A DNA stretch of 42,493 nucleotides from Bacteroidetes bacterium GWF2_43_63. Lineage in GTDB: Bacteria; Bacteroidota; Bacteroidia; Bacteroidales; DTU049. The notes under the pieces were generated by a model, which saw only the letters and a program-made list of their open reading frames with translations, made no database searches and was not told the origin of the DNA. Where the stretch lies: positions 1 to 42,493 of the forward strand of contig MEOQ01000003.1 of the NCBI GenBank assembly GCA_001769275.1. Direction: 5' to 3'. The position numbers and the translations under genes are program-made. Within the stretch, counting starts at the first letter, position 1. Every line of letters begins with the position of its first letter. Positions 7,072-14,741 of this stretch are shown here, one piece after another.

Positions 7072-8030
7072 CAGGAGAGACATTGATTGTATTGCGAGGC
7101 AACTTTAAACATTTCAAGATATTCTTTCGGATCAACAGTGAGTAAATAACGAATCGGATCAACAGGCTTTCCATCTTTCCATATTTCATAATGCAGATGC
7201 GGCCCGATCGAAATTCCAGTGCTGCCTACAAACCCTATCACATCGCCTGCACTCACCTTCGATCCGGGATCGACCTTCGACTCAAGTAGTTGAGCATAAA
7301 GGCTGTAGTATCCATGTCCGTGATAAATATATACCATGGTTCCGTAACCAGCCAGATTTTTAGGCACCTCCTGCACAACACCATCACCTGAAGCCAGAAC
7401 TTCTGTACCAGCTCGGGCTGCAAGGTCTAACCCATTGTGCTGACGCGCTGTTTTAAAAATCGGATGTATGCGTTTCCCAAATCCTGACACCAGCGAATAA
7501 CTGCCTTCTTTAAGCGGAACGCGTATCGGAAGTGAATGAATATAATCTGCATTATTTTTCAAAAAATACCCAGCGAAGTCAATGCGAATGGCATCTTTGT
7601 AGGCAATATTCTCAATTTTGCTGTAACGGGCTTTTACCAGTGATAGCATACCGGAAAACTCAGCACTGTGTGAGTTGTTCTGGGATTCTTCGAGCAGTTG
7701 GTTGCTCAGCAATGTGGTATCGGGCGGATCAGTTTCGAAAATCTCGCGGAATAAATGCCGGTCCTGCAATTCAAGATTACGTAGCAATTCAATATTTTGC
7801 TGATACTGAAGCTCCGCTTTTTCATAGGTTTCTTTAAATACAGCCAGATCGTGTTCTTTTTTTCTGACGTCCTTCGATTTGATGAATGTGGTTCCCAGAA
7901 GAATAAACAGCAAGCCGAAGGCAATTCCGACCAGCAGAACATAAAGCACATTGCGCCATCGCGAGTGCTTTTTATACACCACTTCGTAGTGCATCGTCTG
8001 CGGATTGAAACGTAAATGTTGATCGGACAT
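7071..8030 (-). CDS. Membrane-anchored M23 family protein, altered active site
   Basis: This 319-residue protein has a cytoplasmic N-terminus, one transmembrane helix (about 28-49), a coiled-coil-like charged stretch (about 55-95) and a C-terminal LytM/M23 domain (about 175-300). H198 and D202 (RQHNGLDLAA) and H278/H280 (GPHLHYEIW) match the zinc and HxH positions. The conserved YAHL histidine reads YAQL (Q247). Loss of this histidine usually marks a weak or non-catalytic LytM domain, of the kind that activates other hydrolases. The ATG at 8030 was chosen over one at 8093 because it leaves an 80-bp divergent promoter region before alaS and gives a start typical of these proteins. It is the first gene of the five-gene operon. 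Confidence 0.85.
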   Translation of the reverse strand: MSDQHLRFNPQTMHYEVVYKKHSRWRNVLYVLLVGIAFGLLFILLGTTFIKSKDVRKKEHDLAVFKETYEKAELQYQQNIELLRNLELQDRHLFREIFETDPPDTTLLSNQLLEESQNNSHSAEFSGMLSLVKARYSKIENIAYKDAIRIDFAGYFLKNNADYIHSLPIRVPLKEGSYSLVSGFGKRIHPIFKTARQHNGLDLAARAGTEVLASGDGVVQEVPKNLAGYGTMVYIYHGHGYYSLYAQLLESKVDPGSKVSAGDVIGFVGSTGISIGPHLHYEIWKDGKPVDPIRYLLTVDPKEYLEMFKVASQYNQCLS

Positions 8031-8045
8031 GTTTTGAAATGTATG

Positions 8046-8053
8046 CAAAATTA
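8046..8053 (-). promoter_or_regulatory. -7 box of the envelope operon promoter
   Basis: On the minus strand this reads TAATTTTG, a perfect match to the Bacteroidota -7 consensus TAnnTTTG. It lies 15 bp before the ATG at 8030. No clear -33 TTG is seen at the right distance. Confidence 0.55.
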
Positions 8054-8063
8054 ATAAATAAAC

Positions 8064-8071
8064 TAATTTTG
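8064..8071 (+). promoter_or_regulatory. alaS: -7 box of the alaS promoter
   Basis: TAATTTTG matches TAnnTTTG and ends 39 bp before the alaS ATG at 8111. With the box at 8046-8053 on the other strand it forms a compact divergent promoter pair, and it supports the alaS start at 8111 over 8039. Confidence 0.55.
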
Positions 8072-8110
8072 CAGATAGTTTTATTAAGTACATTACAGAA
8101 CAAGCTCCCT

Positions 8111-10720
8111 ATGACCAGCAACGAAATCCGAAAGGCCTTTCTCGATTTTTTCAATTCGAAGTCGCATTCAATTGTTCCTTCAGCCCCCATGGTGCTTAAG
8201 AACGACCCTACATTGATGTTCACCAACGCAGGTATGAATCAGTTTAAGGATTATTTCCTCGGGAACGAAATTCCGAAAAGCAAACGGGTGGCCGATAGCC
8301 AGAAATGCCTGCGCGTATCGGGTAAACACAATGACCTCGAAGAAGTTGGCATTGATACTTACCATCATACCATGTTCGAAATGCTTGGCAACTGGTCCTT
8401 TGGTGATTATTTCAAGAAAGAAGCCATCGAATGGGCCTGGGAACTGCTGACTGACGTTTTTAAACTCAACAAAGACCGTTTGTTTGTTACCTATTTCGGA
8501 GGCGATGAGCATGAAAAGCTTGATCCTGACACCGAAGCCGCAGACTTTTGGAAAACACATATTGACGAAGCTCGCATCCTGCCTGGCTCGAAGAAAGATA
8601 ATTTCTGGGAAATGGGCGATACCGGCCCCTGTGGCCCGTGCTCCGAAATTCATGTCGATCTCCGCTCCGATGCCGAACGTGCTGCTGTTGACGGAAAAAC
8701 ATTGGTCAACAACGATCACCCGCAGGTGATTGAAATATGGAACCTGGTTTTTATTCAATATAATCGCAATGCATCAGGCAAACTCGAGCCACTGCCGGCA
8801 AAACATGTTGATACCGGCATGGGTTTCGAACGGCTGGTAAGAGCTATTCAAAATAAATCATCGAATTATGATACCGATGTGTTTACGCCGTTGATTGCTG
8901 AAATCAGCTCTCTGAGCGGGTTTGAATATGGTAAAGACGAAAAGAAAGACATTGCAATGCGCGTAATTGCCGACCATATGCGGGCTGTAAGCTTTGCTAT
9001 TGCTGACGGTCAGCTGCCTTCTAATGCCAAAGCGGGTTATGTTATCCGCCGCATTCTTCGTCGCGCTGTGCGTTATGGTTATTCATTTCTTGATTGTAAT
9101 GAACCTTTCATGCATAAGTTGCTCCCTGTCCTTGAAAATCAGATGGGACAACAATTCCCGGAGTTAACAAAACAAAAGGAACTTATTGGCAATGTGATCC
9201 GTGAAGAAGAAAACTCTTTCCTGCGCACCCTGGCAACGGGCGTTCACATGTTTGAGAATTATGTTTCAAAACTGGCCGGAAGTAAAACCATTGATGGGAA
9301 ATTTGCTTTTGAATTGTATGATACTTACGGCTTCCCGATTGACCTGACTTTGCTGATGGCGCGCGAACGCAGTCTCGATGTTCAGATTGACGAATTCAAT
9401 ACTTTTCTCACAGAACAGAAAAACAGAAGTCGCAAAGACGCTGCTGTAGCCGCCGGCGACTGGGTTGAAATTATTCCGGATGTAGTTACTGAATTCACCG
9501 GATACGATCATCTCTCCGACGAGGTGCGCATTGCGCGCTATCGTTCGGTGGAACAAAAAGGTAAAATTATTTTTCAGATCGTGCTCGACAAAACACCTTT
9601 CTATGCCGAAAGTGGCGGTCAGGTGGGCGATTCAGGCATGCTGAAATCCGAAAAGGATGAAATTGAAATCATTAATACCATCAAGGAAAACCGCTTGATT
9701 ATTCATGTTACAGACACGCTGCCCGAAGACCCAAAAGCTGTTTTCAAAGCCGACGTGAATGCCGATTATCGTGTCAGCATCATGCGTAACCATTCAGCTA
9801 CCCACTTGCTGCACGAAGCACTGCGCGCGGTTCTCGGAACACATGTTGAACAGAAGGGATCTCTTGTTTCTCCTGAACATCTGCGTTTCGACTTTTCGCA
9901 TTTTCAGAAATTGAGCAATGAAGATTTGTTGAAAGTTGAACGTTTCGTCAATGAAAAAATTCGCGAAAATATTCCATTGGATGAACACCGCGAAATGAAG
10001 CAGGATGAAGCTTTGGCAATGGGTGCGATGGCGTTGTTCGGCGAAAAATATGGCGACAAAGTTCGCGTAATCCGCTTTGGAAGCAGCGTTGAGCTCTGCG
10101 GAGGAACACATATTCCTTCAACCGGAATGATTGGTTATTTCAAAATAGTTTCTGAAAGCGCGATTGCAGCTGGTGTTCGGCGTATCGAAGCAGTGTCGGG
10201 TGTACTCGCCGAAGCATTGATTGAAAAGATGGACGAACAACTCCGTGGTCTGAAAGAAATATTCAAAGGAAAGGATCCTGTTGTTGCCGTGACCGAATTG
10301 AATGAAAAACTTTCAGGACTTCAGAAAGAAATGGAAGCCCTGAAAAAAGAAAAGCTGATTTTGCTTGCGCCCTCATTGCTGGCTGAAGCCAAAGATATAG
10401 CAGGTATAAAATTCCTCGGGAAAATACTGGATGTTCCAACCGGTGATCTGAAAGACATTGCCTTCGGACTCCGCACTCTGAGCGACAATCTGGTGGCTGT
10501 GCTTTGTTCCGCCAACGGCGAAAAGGCCGGAATCACGCTTCTGATCAGCGATAAGCTTGTGAAAGAAAAAGGCTTGAACGCCGGTCAACTTATTCGCGAA
10601 ATTGCCAAACCCATCAACGGCGGTGGCGGCGGCCAACCTTTCCTGGCCTCAGCCGGCGGCACCAACAAAGATGGTTTGAGCGAAGCCATTGCAGCTGCTG
10701 AAGCAATTTTCGGAAAGTAA
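8111..10720 (+). CDS. alaS: Alanyl-tRNA synthetase
   Basis: This 869-residue protein is full length for the family (about 870) and charges tRNA-Ala with alanine in the cytoplasm. The class II catalytic core opens the protein (IRKAFLDFFNSKSHSIVPSA, then LMFTNAGMNQFK and VADSQKCLRVSGKHNDLEEV). The editing domain follows, with its zinc-site HxxxH (NHSATHLLHEALR) and CGGTHI. The C-terminal oligomerisation/C-Ala domain carries the glycine-rich GGGGGQPFLASAGG. The start MTSNEIRKAF at 8111 fits family alignment; the upstream in-frame ATG at 8039 lies upstream of the likely promoter. The gene diverges from an M23 gene. Confidence 0.98.
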   Translation: MTSNEIRKAFLDFFNSKSHSIVPSAPMVLKNDPTLMFTNAGMNQFKDYFLGNEIPKSKRVADSQKCLRVSGKHNDLEEVGIDTYHHTMFEMLGNWSFGDYFKKEAIEWAWELLTDVFKLNKDRLFVTYFGGDEHEKLDPDTEAADFWKTHIDEARILPGSKKDNFWEMGDTGPCGPCSEIHVDLRSDAERAAVDGKTLVNNDHPQVIEIWNLVFIQYNRNASGKLEPLPAKHVDTGMGFERLVRAIQNKSSNYDTDVFTPLIAEISSLSGFEYGKDEKKDIAMRVIADHMRAVSFAIADGQLPSNAKAGYVIRRILRRAVRYGYSFLDCNEPFMHKLLPVLENQMGQQFPELTKQKELIGNVIREEENSFLRTLATGVHMFENYVSKLAGSKTIDGKFAFELYDTYGFPIDLTLLMARERSLDVQIDEFNTFLTEQKNRSRKDAAVAAGDWVEIIPDVVTEFTGYDHLSDEVRIARYRSVEQKGKIIFQIVLDKTPFYAESGGQVGDSGMLKSEKDEIEIINTIKENRLIIHVTDTLPEDPKAVFKADVNADYRVSIMRNHSATHLLHEALRAVLGTHVEQKGSLVSPEHLRFDFSHFQKLSNEDLLKVERFVNEKIRENIPLDEHREMKQDEALAMGAMALFGEKYGDKVRVIRFGSSVELCGGTHIPSTGMIGYFKIVSESAIAAGVRRIEAVSGVLAEALIEKMDEQLRGLKEIFKGKDPVVAVTELNEKLSGLQKEMEALKKEKLILLAPSLLAEAKDIAGIKFLGKILDVPTGDLKDIAFGLRTLSDNLVAVLCSANGEKAGITLLISDKLVKEKGLNAGQLIREIAKPINGGGGGQPFLASAGGTNKDGLSEAIAAAEAIFGK

Positions 10721-10724
10721 TCGC

Positions 10725-10749
10725 TGTGCGACGTTTGCAACGTCGCACA
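10725..10749. repeat. Palindromic hairpin repeat (GTGCGnnGTT family), copy 1
   Basis: TGTGCGACGTT (10725-10735) and AACGTCGCACA (10739-10749) form a perfect 11-bp stem with a TGC loop. It sits in the 32 bp between the convergent alaS and nitroreductase stops, so it could end transcription from both sides, although no T-run follows. Related hairpins with compensating stem changes are at 12438-12461 and 12512-12537. Confidence 0.8.
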
Positions 10750-10752
10750 CCC

Positions 10753-11286
10753 CTAATAGGTATTCCACCCACTCATTTCGCCAACAGCCTTCCGCACTTT
10801 TTCGCGCGTAGCTCCGGCCGGATAACCAACTGAAATCAGCAGTGGCACACGTCTTCCGGATGGTATGTGTAGTAACATTTTTACTTCTTTTTCATTGAAC
10901 CAGCCAATCATGCAGGTTCCGAGTCCAAGCTCGGCCGCCTGCAGGCAGAACTGATTTGCTGCAATTCCAATATCGAGCAATGAATATTCTTTGTCTTTGA
11001 TCACACTTCCGATTTTTGAAAGAATATTCATTTTTTCGAGCACGAGGGCAACCATCACTGGTGCTTGCGTAGCAAATCCATTCATGCCAAGGCTGGCAGC
11101 ACATTCCGCTATTTTGTTTTTCAGCTCCGGATCGTCAACCACTATGAATTTCCATGGTTGCGAATTGTTTGCCGAAGGCGCTATGCGTGTCGTTTCAATA
11201 CATTGTTGCAGCTTTTCCTTATCAACTGGCTGATCCGAATATTTGCGATCGCTCTGACGTATTTTGGCTAGTTCTGTGAAGGTCAT
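10753..11286 (-). CDS. Nitroreductase-family FMN oxidoreductase
   Basis: This 177-residue protein has the nitroreductase fold signature: the N-terminal FMN-phosphate-binding arginine/serine segment (IRQSDRKYSDQPV), then RIAPSANNSQPWKFIVV, and later LGLGTCMIGWFNEKEVK and a PLLISVGYPAG ending. Family members use NAD(P)H to reduce nitro compounds, quinones or other substrates through FMN and usually act as dimers in the cytoplasm. The physiological substrate cannot be told. It starts 11 bp after the stop of the gene at 11298, so the two may be co-transcribed. Confidence 0.88.
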   Translation of the reverse strand: MTFTELAKIRQSDRKYSDQPVDKEKLQQCIETTRIAPSANNSQPWKFIVVDDPELKNKIAECAASLGMNGFATQAPVMVALVLEKMNILSKIGSVIKDKEYSLLDIGIAANQFCLQAAELGLGTCMIGWFNEKEVKMLLHIPSGRRVPLLISVGYPAGATREKVRKAVGEMSGWNTY

Positions 11287-11297
11287 GTCTTTTTAAT

Positions 11298-11912
11298 TTA
11301 GTTGTAGGTTTTTCTTTTGTTTTTGTACTTTATAGCTTCCAAAAATAAAATGGAAAGTAATGAAAGCGAGCACAGTATTAGTACTGTAGTGTGGAGTATA
11401 TTAAAAGTCGTTCTATCAATAAAAATTTCAAGTATTAATAAGCCAGCTAATAAGTACCAAAGAAAACGAATTTGAATTTGTATTTTTCTATACACTATAG
11501 CATTACTCCAATTCCTGAATGTTTCGTTGTCAGGATTGTTTTTCATCAACCATTTAAAATCATAATGTGATTTAGAGTAATTTCTCAATTCAAAATTGGC
11601 AACGCCTCTATCGAAACGTAGGATTCTATAAAAGTCAACATCATTCATTTTTGAAAGATCAAAGCCATTGTAATTCTCAAAGAGAACTATGGCTTTATCA
11701 AGATAAGTTAATGCTTTTAAATAAGATTCTTTAGTTACTAAATGATGCGCGTAGTCAGCGGTAAGCCGCATAACCGCTTCATGATTTTCGTCCGTGGTGA
11801 TTTCTTGATTTTCAATAAGGAATGTGTTTTCTTCATACAAGCGAATAAATGCTTCCGGCGATTTTGTTTCGCCTGCTGTATAAACCTTATCGTATAGTTC
11901 TTTAATAGTCAT
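11298..11912 (-). CDS. Small TPR-like protein with two C-terminal membrane helices
   Basis: This 204-residue protein starts MTIKELYDKVYTAGETK. Residues about 70-140 look like TPR helices (YLKALTYLDKAIVLFENY, FELRNYSKSHYDFKWLM). Two hydrophobic segments close the protein (FLWYLLAGLLILEIFI and TVLILCSLSLLSILFLEAI), followed by a basic tail. The domain therefore faces the cytoplasm or periplasm from a C-terminal hairpin anchor. I know no function. I prefer the ATG at 11912 over 11999 because the 29 extra residues look like non-coding translation and TTAATTTGC lies just upstream of 11912. The gene is noticeably AT-rich compared with alaS. Confidence 0.65.
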   Translation of the reverse strand: MTIKELYDKVYTAGETKSPEAFIRLYEENTFLIENQEITTDENHEAVMRLTADYAHHLVTKESYLKALTYLDKAIVLFENYNGFDLSKMNDVDFYRILRFDRGVANFELRNYSKSHYDFKWLMKNNPDNETFRNWSNAIVYRKIQIQIRFLWYLLAGLLILEIFIDRTTFNILHTTVLILCSLSLLSILFLEAIKYKNKRKTYN

Positions 11913-12044
11913 TTTGGGATTTGAAGTGAAACTGCAAATTAAAGAAATTTTGTAGAATATAGAATATTGGGAAAATTCTTTTTCGGGAAATTGGGACAAT
12001 ATCAGAAATAAATAAATCAGTCTAGTCCAGACATGTTATCAATT

Positions 12045-12362
12045 CTACCGTGCAAACGCCTGCACCTCATCAATCAATCCCTGATCAAATGCCTCTTTCA
12101 CGCAGTCCCATTCGCCGAGGCGATTGAAATACAAACTTGCATAATTGCGCTGGATCTGCGTTCCGTGAAACAGGTAAAAACGAATTTGCTCAAACCCTAC
12201 ATTTGAGGTGACCACGCCTAACGCAAAATCAACAAATCGTGTCATCGCAAAATCAGCATGAACGGTAAGATGCTCAAATATAAAATCCACATCAGCGGCA
12301 GTGCCTGATTCAGCCCGCTCAATAAGCTCCTGAAGCTTTCCGTGGAAGTGATGTCGCGACAT
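12045..12362 (-). CDS. Conserved-looking small protein, unknown function
   Basis: This 105-residue soluble protein begins MSRHHFHGKLQELIERAESG and looks all-helical (VDFIFEHLTVHADFAMTRFV, ASLYFNRLGEWDCVKEAFDQG). I recognise no domain; the helix-turn-helix pairs are faintly HEAT-like. A perfect -7 box (TATCTTTG, 12376 to 12369) ends 6 bp before the ATG at 12362, which supports this start over one at 12461 and suggests a leaderless or nearly leaderless message. Sequence upstream of 12362 is made of hairpin repeats. Confidence 0.6.
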   Translation of the reverse strand: MSRHHFHGKLQELIERAESGTAADVDFIFEHLTVHADFAMTRFVDFALGVVTSNVGFEQIRFYLFHGTQIQRNYASLYFNRLGEWDCVKEAFDQGLIDEVQAFAR

Positions 12363-12368
12363 GATATA

Positions 12369-12376
12369 CAAAGATA
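12369..12376 (-). promoter_or_regulatory. -7 box just before the 12362 start
   Basis: The minus strand reads TATCTTTG (TAnnTTTG), with 6 bp between it and the ATG. The expected transcription start would then be at or next to the start codon. Confidence 0.5.
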
Positions 12377-12410
12377 CGAAATCGTTAAACCTCCAGCAGC
12401 AAACAATCAC

Positions 12411-12461
12411 AGCTGCGCGAAGTTTCTTCGTACAGCTGTGCGGAGTTTTCCAACTCCGCAC
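12411..12461. repeat. Palindromic hairpin repeats, degenerate copy plus copy 2
   Basis: At 12411-12437 a degenerate hairpin has AGCTG and CAGCT outer arms and CGAAG/CTTCG inner arms. Directly after it, GTGCGGAGTT (12438-12447) pairs with AACTCCGCAC (12452-12461) around a 4-nt loop. It is the same hairpin family as 10725-10749 with A-to-G and C-to-A type changes mirrored in both arms. Confidence 0.75.
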
Positions 12462-12472
12462 TGTACTGGCCT

Positions 12473-12480
12473 TAATTTTG
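12473..12480 (+). promoter_or_regulatory. -7 box for the crystallin-LRR gene
   Basis: TAATTTTG matches TAnnTTTG, 72 bp before the ATG at 12553. The hairpin at 12512-12537 would then lie in the 5' untranslated region. Confidence 0.45.
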
Positions 12481-12511
12481 CAACGCGCTTGCTCATTTTT
12501 AACTAAACAGC

Positions 12512-12537
12512 TGTGCGAAGTTTTTTAACTTCGCACA
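12512..12537. repeat. Palindromic hairpin repeat, copy 3
   Basis: TGTGCGAAGTT (12512-12522) and AACTTCGCACA (12527-12537) form a perfect 11-bp stem with a TTTT loop. It ends 15 bp before the ATG of the crystallin-LRR gene, close enough to affect initiation. Confidence 0.8.
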
Positions 12538-12552
12538 CAAATAATAGCCACC

Positions 12553-13578
12553 ATGAAACACTTCGCCATTCTCATCCTGCTTGCTTTAGTATCTGCAGCC
12601 GGCGTAGCTCAGAACGAAGCCGTTGTTGTATTTGATAAGGAAAATTTTCTGGGCGACTCGCGAAATATTTATAGTCACTGGAATCCGGAAGGCCTTTCTG
12701 ATGTATTCAATAACCGCATCGGCTCGATTGATATTCCGGAAGGGACATGGCTTATCATCTTTGATGAAACAGGCTTCCGCGGACATCATCTGGTGCTCGA
12801 AAGCGACTGGACTGCTACTGGTGATTTTGCTGCATGGAACAACAACATCAGCTCCATCCTTGTGATGCGCGATGCCGAGAGCGGACTCCCGGTGCAGCAA
12901 ACACCTGTAAATACTAACACTACGACAAATTCTTCAAACTGGAATACTTCAAATTCCAATGATAATTCGAATCAAACTATCTACATCGAACCAGTTGTTC
13001 AAAACAATTATATTCCACAAAACTCCGGAGTTTTTTATAACATTGAAGCAGCCGTGAAAAACCCGGAAGCTGTCATTGTCCTTGATGTTCGAGGACAGAA
13101 CCTGACCACCTGGCCGTCATTTTTCAGCAACATGAAAAACCTGCAGGAGCTCTATATCAGCAACAACAGTTTCAGTTCATGGCCATCTTTTTTCAGCGAT
13201 TTGAAACAGCTGCGTGTAATAGTTGCTGAAAACAATAATTTTACTTCGTTTCCATCGTATTTTTCCGAATTGAAAAGTCTCGAAGTATTGGATTTATCAG
13301 GCAATCCCATTACTTCATTTCCGTCATTTTTTCACGAGCTCTCATCGCTGCGCGAATTGGATATGAGCAATACGAAAGTCAGCAGTTTTCCATCGTTTTT
13401 CAATGAATTGACCAGTCTGGAAAGTCTGAATATTGCGCATACCGATATCAGTAGTTTTCCTTCATTTTTTGATGAGCTCATACGCCTGCGCTGGATGGAT
13501 ATTTCCGGAACCGGAATCACGGATCTGCCCTATGGGATTCGTTCTATGAATATTGTGATTGTTGGCAGACCGGACTGA
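12553..13578 (+). CDS. Secreted beta/gamma-crystallin plus leucine-rich-repeat protein
   Basis: This 341-residue protein has a signal peptide (1-20, ending GVAQ). Residues about 22-112 look like a beta/gamma-crystallin domain: two Greek-key motifs (VVFDKENFLGDSR and LIIFDETGFRGHHLVLESDW), each leading to an N-x-I-S/G-S-I calcium-site-like strand (NRIGSIDI, NNNISSILV). An Asn/Thr/Ser-rich linker (about 116-155) follows. About seven 23-residue leucine-rich repeats then run to the end, each with the unusual frame S-F-P-S-F-F-x-E-L in place of the usual L-P-x-x-L. No sorting domain is seen at the C-terminus. A calcium-stabilised, surface or periplasmic binding protein is likely; its ligand is unknown. 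Confidence 0.75.
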   Translation: MKHFAILILLALVSAAGVAQNEAVVVFDKENFLGDSRNIYSHWNPEGLSDVFNNRIGSIDIPEGTWLIIFDETGFRGHHLVLESDWTATGDFAAWNNNISSILVMRDAESGLPVQQTPVNTNTTTNSSNWNTSNSNDNSNQTIYIEPVVQNNYIPQNSGVFYNIEAAVKNPEAVIVLDVRGQNLTTWPSFFSNMKNLQELYISNNSFSSWPSFFSDLKQLRVIVAENNNFTSFPSYFSELKSLEVLDLSGNPITSFPSFFHELSSLRELDMSNTKVSSFPSFFNELTSLESLNIAHTDISSFPSFFDELIRLRWMDISGTGITDLPYGIRSMNIVIVGRPD

Positions 13579-13643
13579 GAAGAGACTTCTCGTCAGAAAA
13601 AACCACTAAGTTCCCGGTTGAACCTGAAAGTGATGTAGCTGTT

Positions 13644-14402
13644 TTATTCTCCGTCAACTTCCTCAATAGTCAGATCATCATTATACACAACTCCGGCTGC
13701 AATTTCTGGTGAACAATATAATCCAAAGTGCGCCTGAGCAAGTTTGTTGTCAACGCCTTCCACATTGGCCCATGAAACCAGCAGCCCGTTTTGCCACACC
13801 TTTGCGTAACCGTTTTCACCTAAGTCAAGATAAATTTTTATTTCAACCCATTCGCGCTGTGGAAAAGGGATGCTGGATGTCTGGAAAACATGTTCCTGCT
13901 GACCTTGTAGTGGCACATGCATCAGATGGATATATCCCTCCTGGTTCAAATTAACAAGAACTGTTCTGCTCCAATTATCTGACTCATCGCAGGAAAATGT
14001 GGCGAGACTGAACCAGTCGTTTTCACCACCGGCGGTATCGGCTTGCAGAGCCATGTCGAGCCACACTTTGAAGGTGATGTAGCAAGGTGTGGTAAATGAA
14101 CCTCCATCCGTTTTATACAGCTGAATAGTGGGATAAGCGCGATGATTGTTGTTTTGGATTGCTGTAGATGGAGCATTGGGTCCCGTTATCCACGCTTTAT
14201 GCGAAAAATTGCCGTTGAAAACAATGGAGTCGCTCAGCTCATGAAAACATGTATTCAGATAACCTTGTGGTGTGATGTAGAATCCATCAAAGTCGGCAAT
14301 GCTTTCAAACGATGTTTCGAATGCCCGTTTTTCTTCTTCATCCTTGCGGCATGAAGTGCAAAGCAGAACAACTATCAGAAAAGGACTTAGTATTGATTTC
14401 AC
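13644..14402 (-). CDS. Lipoprotein with a concanavalin/laminin-G-like domain
   Basis: This 252-residue protein has a lipoprotein signal ending LLCTSC, with an acidic/basic tether (RKDEEEKR) after the cysteine. The rest looks like a beta jelly roll of the lectin/polysaccharide-lyase type: YITFKVWLDMAL, DNWSRTVLVNLNQEGYIHL, REWVEIKIYLDLGENGYAKVWQNG and a final AGVVYNDDLTIEEV strand. It probably binds or trims a glycan at the cell surface; no catalytic residues can be named. I use the GTG at 14402, which gives a compact signal peptide. A TTG at 14426 would add eight residues. A near-match -7 box (TAATATTG) lies just upstream. Confidence 0.65.
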   Translation of the reverse strand: MKSILSPFLIVVLLCTSCRKDEEEKRAFETSFESIADFDGFYITPQGYLNTCFHELSDSIVFNGNFSHKAWITGPNAPSTAIQNNNHRAYPTIQLYKTDGGSFTTPCYITFKVWLDMALQADTAGGENDWFSLATFSCDESDNWSRTVLVNLNQEGYIHLMHVPLQGQQEHVFQTSSIPFPQREWVEIKIYLDLGENGYAKVWQNGLLVSWANVEGVDNKLAQAHFGLYCSPEIAAGVVYNDDLTIEEVDGE

Positions 14403-14741
14403 ATGTTGCGGTTTAATCCATAGCAATATTACAAAGTTTTTTCTTGCTTTCGCATATTAGTGTTCCCCCAATGTGCCTGTTGACCTATACTTGCTAGAGT
14501 TTACCTCGCCGACATTACTCCGTTGAGGTCAATATGACGTTCAACACTTCGACGGAGTTTACCCCGCTGTTCATACTTCGACTCCGCTCAGCATGACAGC
14601 GGCGGGGCTCAGTGTGACAAAGGCGGGGCTAAAATGTCAGGGAGTGCACCCAACATTTTGGCGTTCGCATGACTTAGTTTGAGAATGGGAGTGGAGCGAT
14701 CCCGGAATCGTTGGGTGCTGTCGGCTTATTTAATTCTTTCC
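14403..14741. other. Gene-free gap with two kinds of repeat
   Basis: The 339 bp hold an inverted copy of the GAGTCGAA-type dispersed repeat (about 14540-14640) and a 9-bp inverted repeat (GCACCCAAC 14646-14654, GTTGGGTGC 14710-14718) around a 55-nt loop. No gene is seen. Confidence 0.65.
14540..14640 (-). repeat. Dispersed GAGCGGAGTCGAA-type repeat, copy B (inverted)
   Basis: The reverse complement contains AGCCCCGCCGCTGTCATGCT, GAGCGGAGTCGAAG and GCGGGGTAAACTCCGTCGAA in the same order as 265-352. An extra copy of the AGCCCCGCC block follows at 14617-14640. Confidence 0.75.

Noticed and set aside
7071-8093. Longer M23 protein starting at 8093
   Set aside because: The extra 21 residues cross both divergent -7 boxes, and the ATG at 8030 fits the family start.
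8180-8758. 192-codon frame opposite alaS
   Set aside because: Antisense shadow of a highly conserved gene; no independent start signal or domain.
13577-13591. Possible terminator GAGAAG-AGA-CTTCTC after the crystallin-LRR gene
   Set aside because: The stem is short, overlaps the stop codon and is followed by A residues rather than T on the gene's strand.
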